Shown here in pieces: positions 1 to 9,029 of a stretch of DNA of 64,000 bases. Made by a program: the position numbers and the translations under genes. Location of the stretch: assembly GCA_963790405.1 (NCBI GenBank), contig CAWBOJ010000006.1:1-64000 (forward strand), in the 5' to 3' direction. Under the pieces are notes generated by a model that was not told where the DNA came from, searched no databases, and saw only the letters and a list, made by a program, of their open reading frames with translations. Position 1 is the first letter of the stretch. Each line of letters opens with the position of its first letter. The stretch comes from JBGSMX01 sp963790405. GTDB lineage: Bacteria; Actinomycetota; Coriobacteriia; Anaerosomatales; JAGXFU01.

Positions 1-173
1 ATGGTAGGCCAGATACTTCTCCAGATCCGAGCGACTCTCGATTTTCCCGCCATAGGCCCAGGAAATGGCCCCGCAGTGATGATCCACAAGCCACTTGATC
101 CGGTCGGGGTGATGTCTGGCGATAAGACAGAGATGGAGGTGGGAGTCGATAACCCGGTCCATGGAAAGTCTTT

Positions 174-1447
174 TTACTCCTCCACGGCCATGTCGTCATC
201 CCCGCCCATGGGAATGGAGAGAAGATCGATGAATTCTTCCCGGGTGAAGGATCCGAGAAAGCCCGGCGCCCCTTCCTTGATGACGGCGTCCATGAGGTTC
301 CGCTTCTTTTCGATGATGGCGGAGATCTTCTCTTCCAACGTCCCCTGGGTCACCAGCTTGAAGACCTGCACCCCCCGGGTCTGGCCGATGCGGTGCACCC
401 GGTCCGTGGCCTGGTCTTCCCTGGCGGCGTTCCACCAGCGGTCATAGTGGAATTCACCACGCGAGCCGGCCACCAGATCCACCCCGGTCCCCCCGGCCTT
501 GAGACTCCCCACGTAAACGCGGCAGGCGGGGTCCGTGTTGAATTTGTCGATGATATCCCCCCGGTTCCGGCTTTTCCCCGTGAGCGGCCACATATCCGAT
601 CTCCTTTGCGATCAAATACTTTTCGATGATCCGGATCATCCCGAGATACTGGCTGTAGACCACCACCTTCTGGCCGCTGTCGATCGCCTCGTCGAGCAGT
701 TCCTTGAAGAGATCCCATTTCCCCGACTGGTGCCGTTCATAGTCTTCCACCGATTCCGAAAGAAGCGCCGGGTGATCACAGATCTGCTTCAGCAGACTTA
801 AGAGAGCGAAGATGTGGATGTAGGGGACTTTGGCACCTTCGTCCTGGAGGGCCGAAAGCAACCCCTGCCCCTGGCTGCTCACCGCATCCCGATAAAGGGT
901 CACCTGGCCTTCCTTGAGGGGGCAGAGGCGCACGTCCTCGATCTTCTCGGGAAGTTCCGGAAGAACGCTCTCTTTATGCGCCGCAGGATAAAGGGAGAGA
1001 TGAGGCGCGAAAGCTCCTGCTGCCGGGGCTTCCGGATTGGTGCGAGGGGAACCACTAGCCGATTCCTGAAAAGGTTATCTGGTTCACTGGGCAGGTCAGG
1101 TCACTAGGCTTTCAGCTGGTGAGGGACTTTTCCAGGAGCTCCGGTCAAGCTGAGCTCATCTTCGGCCCGAAGGGCCTCGGCCGCCCCATACCCGAGGGTC
1201 CCGGCGTTTTTGACATGCTGGATCTCGTCGAAAACCACCAGGGGGTAGGTCACCGCCCCGATCCGCTCAATATCCCGCCGCAGGAGGCCGTAGGAGGTGA
1301 GGATAATGTCGCTCTCGGCCAGGGCCTGGTCAAATCCGCGGTGCCGTGGTAGACCGCCACCTTGAGAGACGGGGCGTGGGCGGCCAGCTTCTGGATCCAG
1401 TGGCTCAGAACCGTGGTGGGGCAGACCACCAGAAAGGGGACGCGCAC
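174..1447 (-). pseudogene. SNF2-family helicase C-terminal part, truncated and frame-broken
   Basis: The minus strand encodes the core of an SNF2/Rad54-type ATPase. Visible parts are motif Ia (VVCPTTVLSHW, near 1410-1440), a DEIQH-type Walker B stretch near 1225, LTGAP near 1140, and the C-terminal helicase lobe with VVVYSQYLGMI near 650 and DRVHRIGQTRG near 380. The frame slips near 590, near 975 and at least once between 1000 and 1150, where the sequence between LTG and FRNRL is poorly readable. The N-terminal part with the Walker A motif is absent because the sequence stops matching at about 1447. SNF2 proteins remodel nucleoprotein or act in phage defence; no job can be assigned to a fragment. 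Error density here is higher than almost anywhere else in the window. It may be a true pseudogene or a low-quality contig end joined to unrelated sequence. Confidence 0.8.
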
Positions 1448-1458
1448 GGGGTTTCGAC
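1438..1458. other. Probable chimeric junction
   Basis: Minus-strand SNF2 coding sequence ends abruptly here, upstream of its motif Ia and without motif I. On the other strand a multihaem protein begins abruptly, without a start codon, ribosome site or signal peptide. Two unrelated genes being beheaded at the same place is best explained by a false assembly join, or less likely by a recent rearrangement. Confidence 0.6.
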
Positions 1459-3690
1459 CGCTGCCACGCTCACTGCTGGCGAGTGGGGATCGGTCGAGGA
1501 CACGCGCACCGTGGGCGAGTGTCAGAACTGCCACCGGCCCATGGGCGCCTCTGACGGCATGGGCGGCGTGGTACCGAAGCTTGCCGCTGCCGAGGGCCGT
1601 GCGCTGTGCGAGTCCTGCCACAACGCTGAATCGCAGATTGCGAGCGATTTCGCGCAGTTCGCCTTCCCGGAAGCCGAGGCACCCAAGCTCGAGCTAGCCG
1701 TCGCGTGGAACGCGACTCGGCAGGCCGAGGTCTACGACCGCATCAGCCTGTGGACTCAAGAGACGACCGGAACCGCTCCGCGTGGGCTGATCGGACCGCG
1801 TGTTTCCGAGGTGCCGAGCAGCTCGGTGGATGCCTGCGCAGGTGACATCGATGGCGATGCCATGAACGATCTGGTCGTTGCCGACGGCTCGTCGCAGCGC
1901 CTGATCATCTTCGAGCACGATCAGCTGGCAGGGCTTGTCTCCGCCTCGTACTCGATCGACGCAACTCCCACGTACGTCGGCATTGGTGATGTGTTCGTGG
2001 AACGCGACGGCACGGGACTGCCGGAGATCGTAGTCGTGTCGCGCTCGGAGGCGACGACGCCCACAAGCGAACTCTACGTCTACCGCTACCGCAGCTCCGT
2101 GCCGGATCTCGAGTTGCTTGAGGGACCGCTGACGCTGGGCGATGACGCTTCGGGCCTGGCCTTGGGACATGTGCGTGGCACCCGTGCCGATGATATCGCC
2201 GTAACATGCATGGGCGACGACACTCTACGCGTATTTACCGAATCGACCACGGTTGACGACGAACTCACGGCGTCCTCATATGCCACACTCGGCGATCCAA
2301 GAGGACCGAGCATCGGCGATGCGGTCACCAGCGCCGGCAACGAGATCGTTGTCGCGAACTCCGCAGAGTCCAGCAGCACGGTTTCGGTATTCACGGGCAC
2401 GGGTTCGCTCGTGGGCTCGTACGACGCGACGGTCACGGCAACGGGCGTCCCGTACGCGACGCTCGTGGCCGATGTGCTGCCGAGTGTAGCGGGTAGCGAG
2501 ACGATCGTGGCGATGCGTAGCGCATCGGGCACGGGAGGCTTCAACGTGTTCCAGCGCGGCGCGGGGCTCACGTCGATGCAGACCTACACGACGAGCGAGT
2601 ACGACAACACGTCGTCACTTGCCGCCGGCGACGTCGACTCAGACGACGACCTCGAGCTCATCGTCGGCAACGCCGGCAACTGGGCGACATCGACGGTGGT
2701 CGAGAAGGCACCCGTCGGCCTATGTCTACTCGGCAGCCAGCGGGGGCGCAACGCTCGACAGCACGCCCGTGACGCTGCTGTCCGAGGGCGTGCAGCATGC
2801 CGGCAATCCTCCGGCACTCGTGCCCGTCGACCTGGGTAGCCTTGGCGAGAGTCGTCATCCGGTGAGCGTGGCCGAGGGCGCACACGTCTCGACCGAAACG
2901 ACGCCGTTCACGGCTCGCCATGTCGAGTGCGTGGACTGCCACAACGTGCACGAGACCACCAGCACCCCGGCTCCGACGGGAGCACCGCTCGACTACGGCA
3001 GCATCAAGGGCGCGTGGGGCGTAGCGGTCACCAACGGACCGACCGCCGGTCAAGATCACGTACGCGCAGAAACCGGGCATCGACTACGAGTACGAGCTGT
3101 GCTTCAAGTGTCACTCGGGTTGGACCGAGACGCCGTGGTCCGAAGACGACATCGCTGCGCAGTTCGACACGCGCAACGCGTCGTTCCACGCGATAGAGAC
3201 CAGCACCACCAACTCGATGGCCACGAGCGGGTCGTTCGTCACGACGAGTCCCGCGTGGACGAACTCCTCGGTGCTGTACTGCATCGACTGCCACGGCAAC
3301 AGTGACGGTGGCGAGCCCGCAGGCCCTCACTCGAGTGAGGACGCACCTCTGCTCCAGGCTCCGTTCCGCGGTGCCACTCCCGACACAGCTGCAATCCTGT
3401 GTTACACGTGCCACAAGTACACCGTGTACGCCTCGGGCGTAGACGACACAAGTACCGCGGCCAGCAACTTCTACGGCTCGACGCTCTCGGGTGACGCGAG
3501 CAAGCTGCACTATCAGCACACGTGGGTCCGTGGATTCGGCTGCGAGTCGTGTCACGTGAGCCACGGAACCGCGAAATATCACCTGATCCGCTCTGACATC
3601 GGGTGGGCGCATGACGGTACCGGTGGCGGAGCGTGCACGAACACCTGTCACTCGACCGACGCGGTCACACCCGAGAGTCGCGAATACTAG
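1448..3690 (+). CDS. FG-GAP/VCBS-repeat multihaem c-type cytochrome-like protein, 5' end missing
   Basis: This is a large, presumably exported protein of about 745 residues as seen. It opens with two haem c motifs (CQNCH, CESCH). Several FG-GAP/VCBS-like propeller repeats follow (DIDGDAMNDLVVAD, HVRGTRADDIAV, DVDSDDDLELIVGN) between about 1830 and 2700. A second haem block comprises CVDCH, CFKCH, CIDCH, CYTCH, CESCH and a CX3CH motif (CTNTCH). The frame slips by one extra base near 2718 and again near 3045; removing each restores a continuous protein. Signal peptide and start are lost at the junction near 1447. Multihaem proteins of this kind carry electrons at or beyond the cell surface in anaerobes. 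The propeller repeats could bind a ligand or partner; this is inference. Confidence 0.75.
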
Positions 3691-3694
3691 CGCC

Positions 3695-4732
3695 CTACCG
3701 CACGATCAGCACGCGCGCTCCGACCTCGACGCGCTCGTAGAGGTCCTCGACGTCCCAGCGGTGCATGCGCATGCAGCCATGGCTTGCTGCGTGTCCGATC
3801 GACCAGTTCTGTGTCGTGCCGTGGAAGCGTATTCCCGAGGCGCTGATGTTGATGGCGCGCGTTCCGAGCGGGTTGCTCGGTCCGGCCGGGATGTACGCGG
3901 GCATGCTTGCGGCCCAGGCGCTTCCCGGATTGCTCCACGTGGGCATGTAGCGCTTGAGCGTGACCTCGTAGGTACCGCGCGGCGTTGAGTGCCCGGGCAT
4001 ACCGATCGCGATCCCGTAGGTCTTCTCCGCCTCAAGGCCCTCGTAGAGCGTCACAGTGCGTTCTGAGAGGTCGACCCACAGTGTCTGGCCCAGGGCATCG
4101 TCGGGGACCTTGGGCGCCACTACGTGGACCGGCAGCTCGACTCGCTTGTCGCCGCCGAGCAGCGCCTCGGTGATCAGCTCGGTCGTCTTGTCGACGTCGG
4201 TCCGCAATCCCGGTGTCGAACCGTGCATCTTGACCGCGTCATCCTCGATGTAGAACGCTGCATCCACGGGAGGCGTGTCGACCTGAGAGGCGATATCCTC
4301 GGCCCACTGCTCCAGGGAACCACCTTCGACTTCCAAGATGGGCTCGATGTCGAAGGGGACAGAAACGTCGGCCAGCCGGCGGTACGTGCGGTCGAACACC
4401 GTCGTTCCCGTCTTCGGGTCGAATGCGCTTTCGAGCATCGTGTCGACGTCCATGCTCAGACTCTGCGAGGGGTCGAGCGTGAACGTGCGGTCTTCGAACA
4501 CCACGTCGACAGGCTCGAACAGCGGTGCTGCGACGCTTTCGAGGACAACCTCACGGGCCTGCTCCCGTGTGAGGCCGCCCAACTCGTGCCCCGCGACGGT
4601 CACGCCTGCCGGAACGACCTCTCGCGTCGAGTAGTCGTCGACGACCGTCCAGGCGAATCCAGCCGATAGCGCCAGTAGTGCGCATGCGGCCAGGACGCCG
4701 GTGAAACGTATGGCTCGTGTCTTGATGCTCAT
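3695..4732 (-). CDS. L,D-transpeptidase with N-terminal peptidoglycan-binding domain
   Basis: A 345-residue membrane-anchored cell-wall enzyme. Residues about 10-30 form one hydrophobic segment. Residues about 45-200 resemble the PG_binding_4/VanW-type domain. Residues about 215-345 are a YkuD catalytic domain with RFHGT and the catalytic SHGCMRM motif, which holds the active-site cysteine. Family knowledge: YkuD enzymes form 3-3 cross-links or attach proteins to peptidoglycan, acting outside the membrane. The start is an ATG followed by a basic stretch (MSIKTRAIR). It converges with the cytochrome gene, with only 4 bases between the stop codons, and diverges from cheR. Frame intact. Confidence 0.88.
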   Translation of the reverse strand: MSIKTRAIRFTGVLAACALLALSAGFAWTVVDDYSTREVVPAGVTVAGHELGGLTREQAREVVLESVAAPLFEPVDVVFEDRTFTLDPSQSLSMDVDTMLESAFDPKTGTTVFDRTYRRLADVSVPFDIEPILEVEGGSLEQWAEDIASQVDTPPVDAAFYIEDDAVKMHGSTPGLRTDVDKTTELITEALLGGDKRVELPVHVVAPKVPDDALGQTLWVDLSERTVTLYEGLEAEKTYGIAIGMPGHSTPRGTYEVTLKRYMPTWSNPGSAWAASMPAYIPAGPSNPLGTRAINISASGIRFHGTTQNWSIGHAASHGCMRMHRWDVEDLYERVEVGARVLIVR

Positions 4733-4824
4733 TGTGTGATTCTCCCGATGAGTGCGATTCTTCTGGGTATTCTACAATGCTTGCATAAGTGTGCCCTACA
4801 CCTTGTTTCTGATGAGGGGGCCAT

Positions 4825-5667
4825 GTGACCCAGACCGACGCCGGTCAGGTGTACCGGGGCAATCTGGACAAGCTCGTCAAGAAGATCGACGAAGAGCGTG
4901 GCATCGATCTCGGCCAGTACCGCCGACAGTACCTCGAGCGCCGCATTGCCACTCGGCTCAGGAGCCTCGATCTGCATTCGTATCGTCAGTACTCCGAGTA
5001 CCTCGACGGCCATGCCGAGGAGTACTCGAAGCTGATCGACGTCTTGACCATCAACGTCACGGACTTCTACCGCGACTCGATGGTGTACGACATCTTTCGC
5101 AGGCAGATAGTGCCGGACATGCTTGCCGAGAAACAGCGCTCGCGGCACAGGATGATCCGGGCGTGGTCGGCGGGTTGTGCCACGGGCGAGGAGACGTACT
5201 CGATCGCCATGTCATTCCTCGCGGGTATGGGCGAGAACGAGGGGCGCTTCCTGCTTTCGATCCTGGGGACCGACCTGGACGAACACGTGCTGTTGACCGC
5301 CAAGCGGGCAACCTATCCGATCGAGAAGCTCTCGAGCATCCCCGAGGAGCATCAGGTAAAATACGTTGAAGTACACGGGGAGACGTTCACCATTCGACCC
5401 GAGGTGCAGCGCTACGTGAAATTCCGTAGCTTCAATCTGTTCTCGGACAAGCCGATAAGTGTTGTAGACGTCATTTTCTGCCGGAATGTGTTCATCTACT
5501 TCAGCCGCGAGCAGCAAGATGCCATCCTGGATCGCTTCTGGTCTGCGCTTGCCAGGGGGGGATATCTCGTTCTAGGTCGAAGTGAGAAGTTGTCGAAGAC
5601 TGCAGCGTCTCGTTTCGAGCTGGTCAATGGCAGAGAACGGATATACCGCAAGCCGATGGACGTATAG
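4825..5667 (+). CDS. cheR: CheR, MCP glutamate methyltransferase
   Basis: A 280-residue SAM-dependent O-methyltransferase that methylates receptor glutamates during chemotactic adaptation. The N-terminal helical CheR domain is followed by the SAM-binding motif SAGCATGEETYSIA (about residues 115-128) and CRNVFIYFS (about residues 220-228). The GTG start is chosen because GAGGGGG lies five bases upstream and the product begins MTQTDAG. It is the first gene of the chemotaxis operon and is divergent from the L,D-transpeptidase gene. The 92-base divergent spacer contains a TACAAT box at 4773 but no convincing -35. Confidence 0.95.
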   Translation: MTQTDAGQVYRGNLDKLVKKIDEERGIDLGQYRRQYLERRIATRLRSLDLHSYRQYSEYLDGHAEEYSKLIDVLTINVTDFYRDSMVYDIFRRQIVPDMLAEKQRSRHRMIRAWSAGCATGEETYSIAMSFLAGMGENEGRFLLSILGTDLDEHVLLTAKRATYPIEKLSSIPEEHQVKYVEVHGETFTIRPEVQRYVKFRSFNLFSDKPISVVDVIFCRNVFIYFSREQQDAILDRFWSALARGGYLVLGRSEKLSKTAASRFELVNGRERIYRKPMDV

Positions 5668-5727
5668 AGGGGAACGCGGGACCCGGGACGGGTCGCCGCG
5701 TCACATGAGTTCGGGAGGAGTACGCGC

Positions 5728-7056
5728 ATGGCGCAAGAACAGCGCGACAGTGCGATCAAGGGCGGTCTCTCGCTCACCTTCACGCTGTGGACATGGGCGA
5801 CGATCGGGCCGCCCGTCCTCATCGGCCTTGTTGTATCGGCTACCTTCGCGGAGTTCTGGTTGCACCTGAGCTTCTCGGAGATGCTCCCGGTGATCGTGTT
5901 CGGTGGCTTCACGATGCTCGTTCTCTCGCCGATCGGCACACTGATCTGGCGTTGGAAGTTCAGAGAGCAGATACTCGATCCTCTCCGGGATCTCGGTGGC
6001 GTCATGACCCAGGCGGCCGAGGGCGACTTGCGCGTGCGCGCTGAGATCACTCGCGGCGACGAAATCGGGCTTCTCTCCGAGGACTGCAACCATCTCATCG
6101 AGTCTCTGGCCGGGATAGCGAGCAACGTGCGACGTTCGGCCGAGTCTGTCTCGGCGGCTGCGTCGGAACTCTCGGCGTCCTCGGAAGAGATCAGTTCATC
6201 GACGATGGAGATCTCGAGTTCGGTGCAGCAGATAGCACACGGCGCCGAGCTTCAGTCACGCAAGGTCGAGGAGACCTCGGGCGCCATCGAGTCGATCAAT
6301 CGCACGACCGAAGACGTCTCCAAGCAGGTGGACGAAGCGGCCCGCACCAGCGAAGACGCGGCCCGCGTCGCGGCGCGTGGCGAAGAGGCCACCAACGAGG
6401 CGATCATGAAGATCGGCGAGGTGCAGCAGGCCATCGAGACGCTGGCCGGATCGGTCGAGCTGCTCGGCAAGCGAAGCGGCGAAATCGGCAGCATCGTCGA
6501 TGTCATCACAACGATTGCGGATCAGACCAACCTGCTGTCGCTGAACGCGGCTATCGAAGCCGCCCGGGCGGGAGAGAGTGGCCGAGGATTCTCGGTCGTG
6601 GCCGACGAGGTGCGCAAGCTTGCGGAGGGTTCGGGTAAGGCCGCCGAGCAGATCGGCGAGCTCATCAAAGAAGTGCAGGAAGAGACGGCCAAGGCCGTCA
6701 AGTACATGGAGATCGGAACACGCGAGGTAGAGGTGGGCGCCGAGGTCGTCGGGCGTAGCGGCGAGGCTCTTCGGCAGATCACCGAGGCCGTTTCGCGTAC
6801 TGCGGTACTCGCCGAGCAGATCGCTCACTCCATGCAGGATCAGTCCGATCGCACGGGTTCGGTGGATCGGGCAATGCACGACATCGCTGCGGTCGTAGAG
6901 GAGAACGCGGCATCTGCCGAGGAGACTGCTGCGGCAGCCGAGGAGCAAACGGCGTGCATGGAGGAGATTACCTCGGCAGCCCAGGAGCTCTCGGACATGG
7001 CCCAGCGCCTCGAGGACATGGTGCACGCGTTCAAGGTCGACGAAGGACACTCGTGA
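5728..7056 (+). CDS. Methyl-accepting chemotaxis protein without a large sensor domain
   Basis: A 442-residue transducer. Two transmembrane segments (about residues 15-45 and 50-75) are separated by a very short loop, so there is no periplasmic ligand domain. A HAMP region (QILDPLRDLGGVMTQ, GDLRVRAE) follows, then a coiled-coil signalling domain with the conserved hairpin IADQTNLLSLNAAIEAARAG and FSVVADEVRKLAE. It probably senses membrane state, energy or a membrane partner rather than an external solute; that is inference. The stop overlaps the cheW start by four bases (GTGA), so translation is likely coupled. Confidence 0.93.
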   Translation: MAQEQRDSAIKGGLSLTFTLWTWATIGPPVLIGLVVSATFAEFWLHLSFSEMLPVIVFGGFTMLVLSPIGTLIWRWKFREQILDPLRDLGGVMTQAAEGDLRVRAEITRGDEIGLLSEDCNHLIESLAGIASNVRRSAESVSAAASELSASSEEISSSTMEISSSVQQIAHGAELQSRKVEETSGAIESINRTTEDVSKQVDEAARTSEDAARVAARGEEATNEAIMKIGEVQQAIETLAGSVELLGKRSGEIGSIVDVITTIADQTNLLSLNAAIEAARAGESGRGFSVVADEVRKLAEGSGKAAEQIGELIKEVQEETAKAVKYMEIGTREVEVGAEVVGRSGEALRQITEAVSRTAVLAEQIAHSMQDQSDRTGSVDRAMHDIAAVVEENAASAEETAAAAEEQTACMEEITSAAQELSDMAQRLEDMVHAFKVDEGHS

Positions 7057-7552
7057 TCGATCTAGCCGAACAAGAGGGCAAGGCCTACGTCATCTTCCGG
7101 CTCGGTTCGGAACGAGTACGGTCTGCCCATCGAGCGAGTTCAAAGCATCATCCGCTTCGAGCAGCCAACACCCGTTCCCCGGGCGCCGGATTCGGTACTT
7201 GGCGTGTTGAACCTCAGAGGTCAGGTGATTCCGGTTGTGGATCTCTCGCGCCGGTTTGGGTCCAACGTTATCGTGCCTTCTGTGTCGACGCGGATCGTGG
7301 TTGCCGAGGGCGAGTCAGGTACGGTGGGTCTTGTCGTGGATGCGGCGAACGAGGTCGTAACGATCCCGCTAGCCGACATCAAGCCCGCGCCCGAAAACGT
7401 GCTCAGTGCCGAAACGGCCGAGGCGTTCGAGGGAGTGGCCGAGCGTGACGGCGAGACTCGTCATCCTGCTCGACATGGACAAATCCGTGCCTCGGGCCGA
7501 GTACGTGAGACTCGCAGGAGAGATCAATCCGGAAGGTGGTACGGATGTCTAA
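7053..7552 (+). CDS. cheW: CheW adaptor (two frame slips)
   Basis: CheW couples receptors to CheA. Translating with one extra base removed near 7110 (after FRLGS) and another near 7453 (after AERDG) gives about 166 residues. These include NEYGLPIERVQSIIRFEQ, LGVLNLRGQVIPVVDL and GLVVDAANEVV, all typical of the CheW beta-barrel. The GTG start overlaps the MCP stop, and the end overlaps the cheY start by eight bases. The two frame slips are more likely sequence errors than inactivation, because the flanking operon is complete and tightly packed. Confidence 0.85.
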
Positions 7553-7917
7553 GACGATTCTCGTCGTTGACGATGCGGCGTTCATGCGAATGATGATTCG
7601 CGACATCCTCGCGAAAGAGGGCTACGTCATTCACGAGGCGGTCAACGGGCGTGATGCTGTCGAGAAGTACGAGGAGACTCCATCCCGATCTTGTCACGAT
7701 GGATATCACCATGCCCGAGATGAGCGGATTGGATGCGCTACGGGAGATCCGGACCTGCAACACCGAAGCTCGCGTGCTTATGGTTAGTGCAATGGGGCAA
7801 CAGAAGATGATCGTTGAGGCGCTCGAGTCCGGCGCGATGGACTTTCTAGTGAAGCCGTTCCAGCCGACGAAAGTGCTTGAGACCGTCAAGAAGTGTCTGC
7901 AGCCCCAGGCAACCTAA
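7545..7917 (+). CDS. cheY: CheY-type response regulator (one frame slip)
   Basis: A single receiver domain of about 123 residues: TILVVDDAAFMR holds the acidic pocket, DLVTMDITMPEMSG the phosphorylatable aspartate, LMVSAMGQ the conserved switch serine, and DFLVKPFQP the lysine. One extra base near 7680 (EET/HPDLV) breaks the frame. The start ATG lies inside the end of cheW. Phospho-CheY normally binds the flagellar switch. No flagellar genes are present here, so the output could be type IV pili (PilT is encoded at 16.2 kb) or a motor encoded elsewhere. Confidence 0.88.
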
Positions 7918-7931
7918 CCGAAGGCGCGGCG

Positions 7932-9029
7932 ATGCGCTCAACCATTAGAGTCCTGGTCGTCGATGATTCGGCGCTGATTCGTCAGATGCTCACGCGCGCC
8001 CTCGATCTCGACCCGCGTATCGAGATCGTAGGTATCGCCAAGACCGGTGTCGAGGCGATCGAGAAGGCCGAGTCACTCGCTCCCGACGTGATCACGCTCG
8101 ACATCGAGATGCCCGAACTCAGCGGCTTGGAAGCTCTGCCGCATCTGAAGAAGCGCAGCGATGCACGAGTAGTGATGCTCAGCAGCGTCGACGACCCTGA
8201 TACGACGTACCAGGCGCTTGCCGCTGGTGCTGTCGACTTCGTATCCAAGCCGAAGAGCGGCGTTGCTTCTTCGATCGCCGAGCTCTCGGAAGCTCTCATC
8301 AGAACGATTCACACGGCATATCTGGTCGATCCCGGCCGGCTTCGACGCGTGCTCGCCGAGGAGTCCAAGCTGGCGTCGCAACAACAAGAAGCTCCGCCGC
8401 CGCCCCGCATCTCAACTCCTGTGCCTGCAACGAGTGACACCCTCGAATGGGTCGTGGCACTTGCTGCTTCGACAGGCGGACCGCCTGCTCTCGAGCGCGT
8501 GTTCGAGGGCCTTGCGGCTTCGTTGCCTGCTGCGTACGTCATCGTGCAGCACCTGCCCTCCGGGTTTGCGGCATCGTTCGCCCGTCGCCTCTCGGCGGCA
8601 AGTGACATCGAGGCGGTCGAGGCTGCGGAGGGTATGAAGTTGCGTCCGGGACGTGCGTATCTGGCTCCCTACGGCGCCCACATGATCGTGATCGAGACGG
8701 CGCCGAGTGATTTCCGGATACATCTCCAAGACGGTCCGTTCATGCATGGTGTGCGGCCTTCGGCCGATCCACTCTTCTCGTCTGTGGCGAAGGTATTCGG
8801 ATCTCGCGTGACCGGTGTGGTGCTCACTGGCATGGGCGCAGACGGGGCAGACGGACTAGGTGAGATCAAGGCATCTGGCGGTGAGACCATCGCTCAGAAC
8901 GAGGAGACGAGCGTGGTGTGGGGTATGCCGGGCGCAGCCGCCAAAGCGGGCGCAGCGAAGCGCCTCGTGCCTATCGGGCTTGTCGCAGCCGAGATCAGAC
9001 GGACTATTCGGGGGGGTTGGCCGTCATGA
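7932..9029 (+). CDS. cheB: CheB, receptor methylesterase/deamidase
   Basis: A 365-residue two-domain enzyme that removes methyl groups from MCP glutamates or deamidates glutamines. The receiver domain (residues about 5-125) has VLVVDDSALIRQ and VITLDIEMPELSG. The C-terminal esterase has the catalytic triad regions AASTGGPPALE (Ser), QHLPSGFAASFARRL (His) and LTGMGADGADG (Asp). The ATG at 7932 is preferred over an in-frame ATG at 7893 because it gives the normal N-terminus (RSTIRVLVVDD). Its stop overlaps the cheA ATG. Confidence 0.95.
   Translation: MRSTIRVLVVDDSALIRQMLTRALDLDPRIEIVGIAKTGVEAIEKAESLAPDVITLDIEMPELSGLEALPHLKKRSDARVVMLSSVDDPDTTYQALAAGAVDFVSKPKSGVASSIAELSEALIRTIHTAYLVDPGRLRRVLAEESKLASQQQEAPPPPRISTPVPATSDTLEWVVALAASTGGPPALERVFEGLAASLPAAYVIVQHLPSGFAASFARRLSAASDIEAVEAAEGMKLRPGRAYLAPYGAHMIVIETAPSDFRIHLQDGPFMHGVRPSADPLFSSVAKVFGSRVTGVVLTGMGADGADGLGEIKASGGETIAQNEETSVVWGMPGAAAKAGAAKRLVPIGLVAAEIRRTIRGGWPS

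Noticed and set aside
4773..4778. TACAAT box before cheR as a sigma-70 promoter (also at 33287 before mtnP)
   Set aside because: No acceptable -35 at 16-18 bases in either case; kept only as a remark.
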